The position numbers were made by a program, and so were the translations under genes. This document shows positions 1 to 7,361 of a stretch of 14,169 bases of DNA, piece after piece. The stretch lies in NCBI GenBank assembly GCA_030597485.1, contig JAUVRU010000015.1, forward strand, positions 1 to 14,169. The letters are read 5' to 3'. This DNA is from Anaerolineae bacterium (GTDB taxonomy: Bacteria; Chloroflexota; Anaerolineae; 4572-78; NAK82). Each line of letters begins with the position of its first letter. Within the stretch, counting starts at the first letter, position 1. The notes beneath the pieces were generated by a model, which saw only the letters and a program-made list of their open reading frames with translations, did not search any database and had not been told where the DNA came from.

Positions 1-245
1 ACGCTGGAGGCGTGGCCTACGGGACCGGCTGCAGCGTGCCGTCGTTCGGGTAGGTCACCATTTCAGGGTGACGGAGGGATGCCACGCTGCAAGGCTGTCA
101 CGCTGGAAGCGTGACCTACGGGACCAGCTACTGCAGCGTGCCGTCGTTCGGGTAGGTCACCCTTTCAGGGTGACGGAGGGATGCCGCGCTGCAAGGCTGT
201 CACGCTGGAAGCGTGACCTACGGGACCGGCTGCAGCAGCGTGCCG
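1..245. repeat. Tandem array of ~100 bp units with paired hairpins
   Basis: Two full units and one partial unit are visible, beginning at 1, 100 and 202; the periods are 99 and 102 bp, the difference being a 3 bp indel. Each full unit carries two inverted repeats. The first is gtcacgctggaagcgtgac (97-115 and 199-217), with an 8 bp stem and 3 nt loop; copy 1 is truncated by the window edge and degraded. The second is gtcaccctttcagggtgac (156-174), also 8 bp with a 3 nt loop; the copy at 54-72 has one mismatch. The outer arms gtgacctac (111-119) and gtaggtcac (152-160) are also complementary, so a larger cruciform is possible. Short open frames across the array only mirror the repeat and are not called as genes. 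The array probably continues upstream of the window. Confidence 0.85.
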
Positions 246-481
246 ATCATTTTTCCAGCATCTGTCCTCGTGCCGGTCACTCCCAAAGCCAGACACATCT
301 CGAAGTCGGCCAGGCTTGCTGCTTGTTCCCCTTGTCGCTGTAGACATGTCCGCGATTGTTGTAGGCCCAGGCGTCTTGCGGGTCCAATCAAATCATTCAG
401 GAAAGCCAGCGAAAACCAGCGTGCATCTGCGTTTGTCTGCGTCCTGTCAGGACCACATAGCCAGAGTGTCAGGTGGCCAGG
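246..481. other. Non-coding spacer with degraded dispersed repeat
   Basis: No convincing gene is seen between the tandem array and the 3' end of the stalk-protein gene. Around 397-445 the sequence has the flavour of the 'ccagcg / atctgcgt' intergenic repeats common in Chloroflexota and similar environmental genomes. The part at 397-424 resembles 6023-6050 in this window. A small perfect inverted repeat, gtcctgtcaggac at 441-453, lies downstream of the minus-strand stop at 482 but has only a 5 bp stem and no T-tract, so it is not called as a terminator. Confidence 0.6.
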
Positions 482-1345
482 CTACTGAATAATCACGTCC
501 AGACCCGGCTCAAAACGCTCCCAATCGCCATCGGCCCCCTGACAGACATTCTCAGGGGAGAAACACATCGAGAGCCAAATCTTGTGAGTGCCGGGCGTAG
601 AAAAGGCCAGTCCATCTTCGCATTGGAAGGTCTCAAGGGCGCCGATGTCGCCGCTGGTCCAGCTGGTGTGAAAAACCCCGGTGCTGGTGGTCAGGCCCAG
701 GATACCGAATTGTAAGAGTCCAGCGCCGGTGTTCTTGGCTTCGATCTTGACAAAGATCTTCTCTCCGACGGCATAGGTGTCTCGCCCGTCGCGGAACGTG
801 ATTTTTCCGATCACACCGTGGGCGCCGGCCACAGGCTCCGCGGGGGCTGGCGGTTCGGTGGGCGGCGGCTCGGTGGGCGGAGGTGGCACCGGGGTATCGG
901 CAGGCGGCGGCGGCACCGGCGTATCGGTAGGTGGCGGCGGCACCGGGGTGTCCGTAGGGGTAGCCGGCGCTGGCGTATCGGTGGGTGGAGCCGGCACCGG
1001 CGTATCGGTGGGTAGTGGGGGAAGGAGTGTGTAAGTCGGCGTTGGCACATCGGGAGATCCCGATGTAGGCATCGGTGTAGCAGTAACCCAAGGGCGGGTT
1101 GCCGTAGCTTGGGCGACCCCGGACGAGCCGGTGCCAGACATCAGCAATCTGGACAGTAATACACCGGAGAGCGTGCCACAGCAGCATATGATGAGCAAGA
1201 CGCCAACCCCGCCGAGGATGAACCAGATAGGCTCTCGTGGCTGACGAGGATACTCGCCATCTTGTTCGTGGTCATCGTCGTGGATGTAATCATCATCGTC
1301 ATATTGGTCGTCGTAGCTTTCCTGTTCAGCCCAAGATTCCGTCAT
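482..1345 (-). CDS. Membrane-anchored protein with PTDTP stalk and Ig-like C-terminal domain
   Basis: The 287-residue product has three parts. Residues 1-38 are very acidic (Asp runs) and should lie in the cytoplasm. Residues about 40-68 form one hydrophobic membrane segment containing a Cys-Cys-Cys triplet (54-56). Residues 77-168 are a Pro/Thr stalk that includes five degenerate copies of PTDTPVPPP (about 112-156). Residues 172-287 look like an exported beta-sandwich (motifs YAVGEKIFVKIEAKNTG and a Cys pair near the end), compatible with an Ig-like or CARDB-like fold, but no family is firmly recognised. The topology implied is N-in, C-out, with the domain held off the membrane. The ATG at 1345 is preceded by gaaggg about 11 nt upstream. 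It has no close operon partner: the M20 gene ends about 150 bp upstream. Function is unknown; binding of a ligand or of cell-surface material is only a guess. Confidence 0.8.
   Translation of the reverse strand: MTESWAEQESYDDQYDDDDYIHDDDHEQDGEYPRQPREPIWFILGGVGVLLIICCCGTLSGVLLSRLLMSGTGSSGVAQATATRPWVTATPMPTSGSPDVPTPTYTLLPPLPTDTPVPAPPTDTPAPATPTDTPVPPPPTDTPVPPPPADTPVPPPPTEPPPTEPPAPAEPVAGAHGVIGKITFRDGRDTYAVGEKIFVKIEAKNTGAGLLQFGILGLTTSTGVFHTSWTSGDIGALETFQCEDGLAFSTPGTHKIWLSMCFSPENVCQGADGDWERFEPGLDVIIQ
848..1012 (-). repeat. In-frame tandem repeats encoding Pro/Thr stalk
   Basis: A run of GC-rich repeats of about 27-30 bp encodes successive PTDTPVPPP-type units (residues 112-166 of the stalk protein). 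The units differ at a few codons, as expected for slippage or unequal recombination followed by drift. Copy number is likely to vary between strains and is prone to assembly error. Confidence 0.8.
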
Positions 1346-1497
1346 TGTGCTCTGCGTTCCCTTCTATGTAATGACTCTACTGAAAGAAGCATGTTCCCCA
1401 GACACAACCGCAAGAATGATCAGATTGACCATTGCATCGTTCTCGGCGCCCAGCCTTTCTGCAAAGCGTGATTGGCCAACAGACGGCAGGCAGCGAC

Positions 1498-2877
1498 TCA
1501 TAACGAAGCCATATTGTTCATGAAGTGAATCGACGTGTTGATACCGCCATAAAAGTGATCCAGATTGAACTTTTCGTTGGGCGAATGCAGGTTGTCATCG
1601 GGTAGCCCGAACCCCATCATCACTACCGGAACCTGCAGCAGCCGGATGAAATTGGCCACCACCGGCAGAGAGCCGCCCCCGCGCACGAACACGGGCTCCA
1701 TACCAAATCCCTGGCGATATGCCGCCACGGCTGCCTGGATAGCCGGCGCCGAATGATCAACAACCGCCGGGTAGGCGCGCGACAGGGTACGCACCTGGAT
1801 CTGGACGGTCGGCGGTGCCAGCTGACGGATTCGCTGTTCGAAGAGACGGGCAATCTCCCCGGGGTCCTGATCAGGCACCAGCCGCATGCTCACCTTGATC
1901 ACCACGTTGGCCGGGATGACCGTCTTCTGACCATCACCGGTGAACCCGCCCCGTATGCCGTGAATATCGAGGGTGGGACGGGCGCCGATGCGTTCACGGA
2001 TGGAGTATCCCTGCTCACCCGACCACAGAGCCGGAGCTCCCACCTCCTGCTGGCGGAACTTCTCCTGGTCGAAGGGAATGCGGCCCCACGCTTCACGTTC
2101 ATCTTCGGGCAGGGGGAGCACGCTGTCGTAGAATCCGGGGATCGCTACTCGTCCTTGCTCGTCGTGCAGGGCGGCCAGCATCTCCACCGCCACCTGCAGC
2201 GGATTGTGGGCCACACCGCCGTAGCCGCCGGAGTGAAGGTCCTGGCGAGGACCTTGAATCTCCACCTCCATATAGGCACATCCCCGCACACCAGTGGCGA
2301 TCTTAGGCGTTTGCGCGTTCAGAAAGCAGTCGTCGGATATGACCACCGCGTCGCAGGCCAGCAGAGCCGAATGCTGTTCGATGACTGGTCCCAGGTCACC
2401 GCCGCTCTCCTCCTGTCCTTCGACAAAGAACTTGAGATTGACGGGCAGGGCACCTTCAGCCCGCAAGAAAGCCTCAGCGGCCGCCACCTGGGCAAAGAGC
2501 TGACCCTTGTCATCGGAAGTGCCGCGCGCGTACAGGTTGCCATCTCGTACCGTTGGCTCAAAGGGGGGGGAGATCCACTCATCCTCAGGGTCTACAGGCT
2601 GCACGTCGTAGTGGCCGTAGACAAGCATCGTGGGAGCCTGTGGCCCGGCCTCCGCCCATTCCCCGTAGACGACCGGATGGCCGGCCGTGGGGATAAGATG
2701 AACCCGGTCGAGCCCGATGGATCGCATTCGGTCAGCCAACCAGTTGGCTGCTCGTTCGATGTCGGGCTGATGCTGAGGCAGTGTGCTGATGCTGGGAATG
2801 CGCAGGAACTCAATGAGAGCGTTCAGATTGTCACCGCGTTGATTGTCAGCGAATTCCAGGACAGATTGAATGGTCAC
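1498..2877 (-). CDS. M20 family metallopeptidase (dipeptidase)
   Basis: The 459-residue product is a full-length M20 di-zinc peptidase of the dipeptidase/CNDP-like type, which hydrolyses dipeptides or short peptides and is normally cytosolic. The visible metal and catalytic residues are His89 and Asp91 in GHYDVQP, Asp122 in GTSDDKG, the Glu pair 156-157 in GQEESGG, Asp182 in ISDD, and His431 in LHSPNEKF. The lid (dimerisation) domain is about residues 200-360 and contains the conserved LHSGGYGG. The start is GTG at 2877, preceded by aaggag 7 nt upstream; no ATG is better placed. It lies 148 bp downstream of the bactofilin gene on the same strand, so co-transcription is possible but not shown. 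Exact substrate cannot be told from sequence. Confidence 0.93.
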   Translation of the reverse strand: MTIQSVLEFADNQRGDNLNALIEFLRIPSISTLPQHQPDIERAANWLADRMRSIGLDRVHLIPTAGHPVVYGEWAEAGPQAPTMLVYGHYDVQPVDPEDEWISPPFEPTVRDGNLYARGTSDDKGQLFAQVAAAEAFLRAEGALPVNLKFFVEGQEESGGDLGPVIEQHSALLACDAVVISDDCFLNAQTPKIATGVRGCAYMEVEIQGPRQDLHSGGYGGVAHNPLQVAVEMLAALHDEQGRVAIPGFYDSVLPLPEDEREAWGRIPFDQEKFRQQEVGAPALWSGEQGYSIRERIGARPTLDIHGIRGGFTGDGQKTVIPANVVIKVSMRLVPDQDPGEIARLFEQRIRQLAPPTVQIQVRTLSRAYPAVVDHSAPAIQAAVAAYRQGFGMEPVFVRGGGSLPVVANFIRLLQVPVVMMGFGLPDDNLHSPNEKFNLDHFYGGINTSIHFMNNMASL

Positions 2878-3025
2878 AGGTCGTCTCCTTCAAGGTCTGG
2901 GTGATGAACGATAGAGGCACCAAGCGCTGGCTGATGGAGGTCTCCAGGCCCAGCCCGAGTGGCCGCCAGGCCATCTGCTCGGCCGAACCGGGGGTCTGAG
3001 GCGCCTGGCCCGTCAAGGGTGATGT

Positions 3026-3451
3026 TTACGGTGTCGGGGGCTTTCCGGTGGAGTCACGTTTCGCGGCCGATGAGGCCAATTGAGGCGGCTTTGCCGGTTC
3101 ATCTTCCATCACCATCTGGCCGCGGAAGTATCCCTCCTCGTCCAGCAGGAATGAGCCCACTTCCACATCGCCCCATACACGCCCCGTGCTCAGGATCTCC
3201 AGCCGCCCGCTGGCGTGAATCTTGCCGGTGACGGCGCCGCTGACGGATACATTGCGGGCCACCAGGTCGGCGGCCACCATGGCGTCAGGACCCACAATCA
3301 GGTTGCCCACCGTCTCAATGACGCCACCCTCACATATGCCGTCAATGCGCACGCTACCGTCACATTTCAGGTGGCCATCAAAGTTGGTGTTGGGGCCAAT
3401 TACGGTCTCGATCTTCTCAATAGGTGGTCTCTTGGTGTTCCTGCCAAGCAC
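3026..3451 (-). CDS. Bactofilin-type polymer-forming cytoskeletal protein
   Basis: The product (141 residues from the GTG start) has a central right-handed beta-helix of the bactofilin family, about residues 14-112, shown by the regular short hydrophobic/Gly repeats such as GHLKCDGSVRIDG and VTGKIHASGRLEI. It is flanked by a short polar N-terminus and a Pro/Lys-rich tail, the usual bactofilin layout. Bactofilins self-polymerise without nucleotide and act as scaffolds for cell-wall enzymes or in cell shape. The start is placed at GTG 3451, with GGAG about 7 nt upstream. A longer frame to 3523 is rejected because its first codon lies inside the -35 box of a strong promoter. The nearby M23 cell-wall hydrolase gene is suggestive, as bactofilin and M23 genes are often neighbours, but here the acetyltransferase gene lies between them. 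Confidence 0.9.
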   Translation of the reverse strand: MLGRNTKRPPIEKIETVIGPNTNFDGHLKCDGSVRIDGICEGGVIETVGNLIVGPDAMVAADLVARNVSVSGAVTGKIHASGRLEILSTGRVWGDVEVGSFLLDEEGYFRGQMVMEDEPAKPPQLASSAAKRDSTGKPPTP

Positions 3452-3494
3452 GGATGTCTCCTGGTCTGCTAATGTTGGGAATGATTCACCAGCC

Positions 3495-3523
3495 ACTATA
3501 CCGCAAGGCACACCTTTTGTCAA
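3495..3523 (-). promoter_or_regulatory. Sigma-70 type promoter of the bactofilin gene
   Basis: On the minus strand TTGACA (3523-3518) and TATAGT (3500-3495) are separated by exactly 17 bp: a perfect -35 and a 5/6 match at -10. Transcription would begin near 3488, leaving a leader of about 37 nt before the GTG at 3451. Confidence 0.75.
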
Positions 3524-3621
3524 CGCCAGGGAAAGCTGTCAGATGCATCCAGAGGAGCAATCCGGGGTCGAGGCTCTGGCCAATAAGAGGTGTACCAACC
3601 GGGCTCAACCCTCGATTCCAG

Positions 3622-3650
3622 TTGCGGGAGATATCCTGGGCTGTTATACT
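3622..3650 (+). promoter_or_regulatory. Sigma-70 type promoter of the acetyltransferase gene
   Basis: TTGCGG (3622-3627, 3/6) and TATACT (3645-3650, 5/6) are separated by 17 bp, and lie about 44 bp upstream of the ATG at 3694. It is divergent from the bactofilin promoter about 100 bp away, so the two may share regulation. Confidence 0.55.
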
Positions 3651-3693
3651 CCAGCAACCCCAAAACCGGCCCAGGGTGACCGTTGGGTGGTGA

Positions 3694-4227
3694 ATGATGG
3701 ATTACGCGATACGACCGGCTACACTTGACGACGTGGCCGGAATCGCCGATGTGGCCCACCGCACGTGGGACCTGACCTACGCGCGTATCATAGCGTCACA
3801 CAACCGCCGTCAGTTCATAGAGCGCGTCTATACTCCCGAGGGGCTGCAGGAGGCGATCGAAGGCGACCGGGCCTGGTTCTACGTGGCTGCTCTGGACCAG
3901 GAGATAGTGGGCTATGCCCATTTCCTGCGTCGCTCCGACTCGCAAGGGGAGCTGGTACGCATCTACGTCCATCCAGACCATCAACGCCACGGTATTGGGC
4001 GCGCCTTCCTGTCTGCCGGCGCGGCGGCCATGGCCATTACCGGCGTGAGCCTTTGCCTTGCCTCGGTGGAGGCGAACAACGTCAGCGCACACGCATTCTA
4101 CCGCCGATTCGGCTTTCGCCACCGTCGAGACTACGCTCAATTCCTGGGGGACCAGCTCATCAAGATGGTCGAGATGAAGGTGTCGGTCGGTGAATTGCAG
4201 GAGAAGCTGGGGGAGGGAAGCGGTTAG
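3694..4227 (+). CDS. GNAT family N-acetyltransferase
   Basis: The 177-residue product shows the GNAT acetyl-CoA fold. Motif A is at about 86-106 (ELVRIYVHPDHQRHGIGRAF), with the pyrophosphate-binding Q97-R-H-G-I-G. Motif B is at about 125-141 (VEANNVSAHAFYRRFGF), with the typical Asn and the Tyr. The N-terminus (YAIRPATLDDVAGIADV) is the usual GNAT first strand and helix. It transfers acetyl from acetyl-CoA to an amine that cannot be named from sequence: a protein N-terminus, small metabolite or drug are all possible. Two adjacent ATGs (3694, 3697) are candidates; the upstream gggtggtg is a mediocre ribosome binding site. It is the only plus-strand gene of the window and is convergent with the M23 gene, 33 bp apart. 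Confidence 0.9.
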   Translation: MMDYAIRPATLDDVAGIADVAHRTWDLTYARIIASHNRRQFIERVYTPEGLQEAIEGDRAWFYVAALDQEIVGYAHFLRRSDSQGELVRIYVHPDHQRHGIGRAFLSAGAAAMAITGVSLCLASVEANNVSAHAFYRRFGFRHRRDYAQFLGDQLIKMVEMKVSVGELQEKLGEGSG

Positions 4228-4242
4228 CAGTCAGCGGTCAGC
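4225..4242 (+). repeat. Short 'tcagc' intergenic repeat, copy 1
   Basis: The sequence tagcagtcagcggtcagc starts at the acetyltransferase stop codon and belongs to the same 7 bp-spaced tcagc/ctgac repeat type seen at 7358-7383 and, inverted, at 8825-8857. Confidence 0.55.
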
Positions 4243-4260
4243 ACGGGCAGATGCCAGATG

Positions 4261-5811
4261 CTACCGCAACACGGTGTTGTCTGAGACAATGCCGTTTACG
4301 TCTTCCTCCCAGCACTCGCACGCCTGGCGAACCTCGTCACCCTTGACCAGTTCCCCCTCGTACGGCGCCGGGCCGTTGACAGGCCGCCAGCCTGATAGGA
4401 CCATCGGCACCGGACCGTCGGCTGCCATCCATTCGCCGTTGTAGCGTCGGGCAATGTGCAGGTGGCTGGAGTTGCCTTCGCCTCCAAAACAGGAGGGGCG
4501 GCCCACCGGATCGCCTTGCGCCAGCACAGTGTCCGGCTGCAAGTCGTCGTCCGTTACTAAGTGCAAGTAAAAGAGTACCCAGCCGGTCTGCTCGTACCCA
4601 TCCCAGTCCAGGTCCATGAGGACCTTTCCATCCCCGGCGCGCAGCACCAACCCCGGGGCCGCCGCCGTGCCCCATTCATTCTATATGCCACAATGGCCTC
4701 TCACGTCGGGCGGGGCGAAATCCAATGCTGCCCAGGCACTTCCCCCAAACCAGGCGCCATGGGGCCCGCCGCTCAGATCCCCCGTATGTCCTCCCTCCCA
4801 GGGGAGGGACAGCGGCGGTTGGGTCAGGTCGGCGGGAACCAACGGCTCTATCGCCCGGGCATAGGGATCGCCAAAGAGGGCCTGGTAGGTGCGAATGAAG
4901 CCGTCCGCGTCCACTTCCTGCCGCCAGGTTTCCCAGTCTGTGGTCATCGCCAGCACGTTCTGGATGCCCACCGTGCCAGCGTTCAGCCCATCGGCGGTCA
5001 GCGCGCGGCTTCTGTCGGCGAAGGTGAAGGCTACCCTGCCGTGTCGCTTGTAGCCATAATAACCCTCGTTGACCCGGTTGGCTGCCCAGCTGAGTTGGAA
5101 GTACAGCTCGGCTTGCCCCCCGTGGCCCAGGCTCATGGGGAACTCCTGCTCCAGCTCGGTGGCTGGCGCGCTGGTCACCCATCGGCTCTGGTATTCCAGC
5201 AGTGCCAGTAGCACTCTGGGCCCGACACTGAAATCCTGAGAGATCATCTCAACCAGCTGGGCGCCGGTTCGCTCTTGGCCGCTCACCTTCTGGGTGTACG
5301 TCGCCAGATACCCGCCCTTTTCCTGGATGAACCCGGCCACATCAAACCCGATGTACGAGGGACTGTAGACCACCTCGCTGTCAGGCAGCAGATGCAGGGC
5401 CGGCCCCACCCGGTCGATCTGAACCGGAATCTGCAGCGATTGGCCCGCCTGCAAGCCGGACGGGTCCTCGATGTCGTTGAGCGCCATCAGTTCTTCCACT
5501 TCACAACCACAGCGATAATAGGCAATGGCGCTCAGGGTGTCGCCCGCCTGAACGGTGTAGATGTCGGTGGGCGGGCCGGCGGGGGTGGGTATGGGCATAC
5601 CAGGAACGGCAGGAGGCGCTTTGGTAGGTGAAGGGGACGGGGATGTAGCGTCGCTGGGCTGGGTCACAGGCGCGGTGGCAGCGTCTACTTGGGTCGTCGT
5701 GGCTGGCACAGGGGTAACTTCCGCCGTCGGAATCGCCGGCGTTGTTGCAGGGTGGCCACAGGCCGTCAATAGAAAGATGGGCAACAGCAGTTGCCCCCAT
5801 CGTTTGAACAC
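4261..5811 (-). pseudogene. LysM-M23 lipoprotein peptidase interrupted by in-frame TAG
   Basis: The whole frame would encode 516 residues but codon 377 (4681-4683) is TAG, in the same frame with no indel. The first 376 residues comprise a lipoprotein signal (MFKRWGQLLLPIFLLTAC, Cys18 lipidated), a Pro/Thr linker (20-82), a LysM domain (about 84-129; YTVQAGDTLSAIA) for peptidoglycan or chitin binding, a helical region, and the start of an M23-like domain with GPHG (His351) and ALDFAPP (Asp364). After the stop the domain continues with LFYLHL, then SHLHIARRYNGEW bearing the last zinc ligand. The stop splits the zinc site, so the short product should be inactive as a peptidase. Related proteins carry a C-x-x-S-x-x-W motif here; the TAG sits at the Ser position, one base from TCG. 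The start is GTG 5811 with aggga 6 nt upstream. Alternatives are a base-call error, a recent nonsense mutation or readthrough. Confidence 0.8.
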
Positions 5812-5869
5812 GAGTATCCCTGGTTTGGCTGTTGTCGGATCGTTGACCTGTCCCGGTCACTCAGCAGCC

Positions 5870-5897
5870 ATTGTATCACCAGGTGGGGCGTTGTCAA
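5870..5897 (-). promoter_or_regulatory. Sigma-70 type promoter of the LysM-M23 gene
   Basis: On the minus strand a perfect TTGACA (5897-5892) is followed after 16 bp by TACAAT (5875-5870, 5/6). Transcription would start near 5863, about 52 nt before the GTG at 5811. Its good condition suggests the gene was recently functional despite the internal stop. Confidence 0.65.
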
Positions 5898-6122
5898 GAA
5901 CACGCGGACCGGCCTGTTGAGAAATGGGTTAAGCGTAAATGTTCAGTTCCCAAGCAATAGAACGCTGATTTTGCAGATTTGACGCAGACAACAAGATAGC
6001 ATCCTTTGGACCGCAGATATGCTCAGAGAAGCCAGCCAAAACCAGTGCCCACTCAACTGAAATGCGCCCACCACGGGCGATTGCCTGGATACCAAACTCA
6101 GTTTGGCACCCAGGCAAGGCGC
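5898..6122. other. Non-coding spacer with decayed 'gcagatt' repeats and hairpins
   Basis: There is no gene between the LysM-M23 promoter and the stop of the MrfB-type gene. The part at about 5955-6060 is richer in A and T and has the wording of common intergenic repeats (aacgctgatt, gcagatt, cgcagac, accgcagat). The part at 6023-6050 matches 397-424 at about four of five positions. The mrfB-proximal end holds the long hairpin described separately. Confidence 0.55.
6081..6117 (-). terminator. Long hairpin just after the MrfB-type gene
   Basis: TTGCCTGG (6081-6088) pairs with CCAGGCAA (6110-6117) and, inside a 3x3 mismatched internal loop, CCAAACT (6092-6098) pairs with AGTTTGG (6100-6106), leaving a tiny loop. 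It begins 5 nt past the TGA of the exonuclease gene. No T-tract follows on the minus strand, so it may act as a transcript-end stabiliser or a non-canonical terminator rather than a classical intrinsic one. A second small hairpin (cgccc/gggcg) lies next to it at about 6065-6079. Confidence 0.6.
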
Positions 6123-7361
6123 TCAGGTCCTGCCTAGCTTTCTGCGCAGTCGGTTCAGCCGATGCTCCAGCTCGGGCAGCCACCGCCGACGATCGTAGCG
6201 GGGAAAACCAGGCGCCTTGACCAGCTCAACCGCGGTCTGCGTCCACCCCGCCGCCCGGCCATACTCGTGCGTCCGATGTTCATAATACTTGGCCAGCTCG
6301 ACGTGGGCGTAGACATGGTTTTCTCCAGCTGCCTGATGCCACAGGTCAACCGCGGCCAGCAGATTGCCCCGACGCCGCTGCAGCACCGCCAGCCGTTGTA
6401 TCGTCTGGTCGCGTACCTCTACAGGCAGATTACGGTTCAGCCCACGGTTATACAGATGGGAAGCGGTGTCCCAATCTCCCAGGTCCTCAAACAGGTTCCC
6501 CAGGTCAACCAGGTCCAGGCCGTGTTCGATGCGCCCGCTGGGCGGATCGTCCAGCAAGTGGGCGACGTGATTCAACAGAGCCGCCAGGGAAAGGATGTCC
6601 ATCGCGTTGTGATAGAAGGTGCCCTTCAGCGGTCGAGCATCGCCGGTGCGCAGGTACTCGAAATACATCTGGGGGATGTACCAGCCGGGGACGTCCTCCT
6701 GGGTGCGGGTTATCTCCAGGATGTGAGTCTCCAGGTGGCCCAGGGCCCGACTGGCCAGGCGGCGACGCCATAGCCGGCGAGCCAGCGCCAGCAGGTCAAC
6801 GTGTGCCATCCTCGCCAGGGGAGAAGGCATGCCGTTGAGGGTATAACGCGTGTTCAGCAAAGGCACGTCAAACGCCTTGCCGTTGAAGGTGACCAGACCC
6901 TCAAGACCCTGTAGGAAGTCAGACAGCGCCTGCAGAAGGGCCGGTTCCTCCACAGGATCACGCATGAAAAACTGGGCCAGCCGAAACCCCTGGTCGCCAT
7001 AGCAGCCAACGCCGACCATGAAGGCGTAGGTGCCGGTACCGCCGGACAGGCCGGAAGTCTCTGTGTCCAGAAAGGCAAACCTGCCGGGGTCCAGGTCGGC
7101 CAGCCGGGTATCGCGGGCCCAGCCAGCCAGCACCTCCAGCGGAGCGGTGACCTGCAGTGTGGTGGCGCCGTACTGGTACCCCGCCGGGTACCAGGTTTCC
7201 ACCACGTATGCCTGGCCGTGAGAGGTATCGCGCAATTGCCCGGGCACGACCTCTTCAATCGGGTAGCGCGGGCGTGGGCGTGGGCGCGGTGGCGGCAGAT
7301 CCCGCGCCCCGATTCTCACGCCCAGCGATTTCAGCTTTTCCGAAAGCGAGCGATTAGCCAT
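6123..7361 (-). CDS. RNase H-like DEDD exonuclease, MrfB/YprB type, with TPR-like tail
   Basis: The 412-residue product has an RNase H-like exonuclease core at about 92-265. DTET (Asp99, Glu101) forms motif I, FNGKAFDVPLL (Asp165) motif II, and FYHNAMDILSLA (Asp255) motif III. This is the YprB/MrfB family, a metal-dependent exonuclease that works with the helicase MrfA in excision of mitomycin adducts in Bacillus subtilis. Residues about 280-380 look like TPR repeats (LGNLFEDLGDWDTASHLY, RGNLLAAVDLWHQAAG), and the N-terminus has a PPPRPRPRPR linker. The ATG at 7361 gives an N-terminus typical of related proteins but has no Shine-Dalgarno sequence; a TTG two codons upstream is an alternative. 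The codons upstream are themselves a tcagc repeat. The MrfA-type partner is encoded about 1.5 kb upstream on the same strand, separated by a toxin-antitoxin and scar region. Confidence 0.85.
   Translation of the reverse strand: MANRSLSEKLKSLGVRIGARDLPPPRPRPRPRYPIEEVVPGQLRDTSHGQAYVVETWYPAGYQYGATTLQVTAPLEVLAGWARDTRLADLDPGRFAFLDTETSGLSGGTGTYAFMVGVGCYGDQGFRLAQFFMRDPVEEPALLQALSDFLQGLEGLVTFNGKAFDVPLLNTRYTLNGMPSPLARMAHVDLLALARRLWRRRLASRALGHLETHILEITRTQEDVPGWYIPQMYFEYLRTGDARPLKGTFYHNAMDILSLAALLNHVAHLLDDPPSGRIEHGLDLVDLGNLFEDLGDWDTASHLYNRGLNRNLPVEVRDQTIQRLAVLQRRRGNLLAAVDLWHQAAGENHVYAHVELAKYYEHRTHEYGRAAGWTQTAVELVKAPGFPRYDRRRWLPELEHRLNRLRRKLGRT

Noticed and set aside
1..245. CRISPR array
   Set aside because: Units are about 100 bp and nearly identical throughout; there are no unique spacers between short repeats.
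68..343. Open frame across the tandem repeat array encoding duplicated peptide segments
   Set aside because: It repeats only because the DNA repeats; the hairpin-bearing units are non-coding in character and there is no ribosome binding site.
1753..2904. Long plus-strand frame (383 codons) opposite the M20 peptidase gene
   Set aside because: It is antisense to a gene with all its catalytic motifs; the frame is open because of GC-rich codon bias, and its product resembles nothing known.
3452..3523. N-terminal extension of the bactofilin
   Set aside because: The added 24 residues look non-coding, begin at a TTG within the -35 box of a good promoter, and overlap the predicted leader.
4261..4650. 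Separate gene for the C-terminal half of the M23 protein from a TTG start
   Set aside because: It is in the same frame as the upstream part, begins mid-domain and has no ribosome binding site, so it is the continuation of one interrupted gene.
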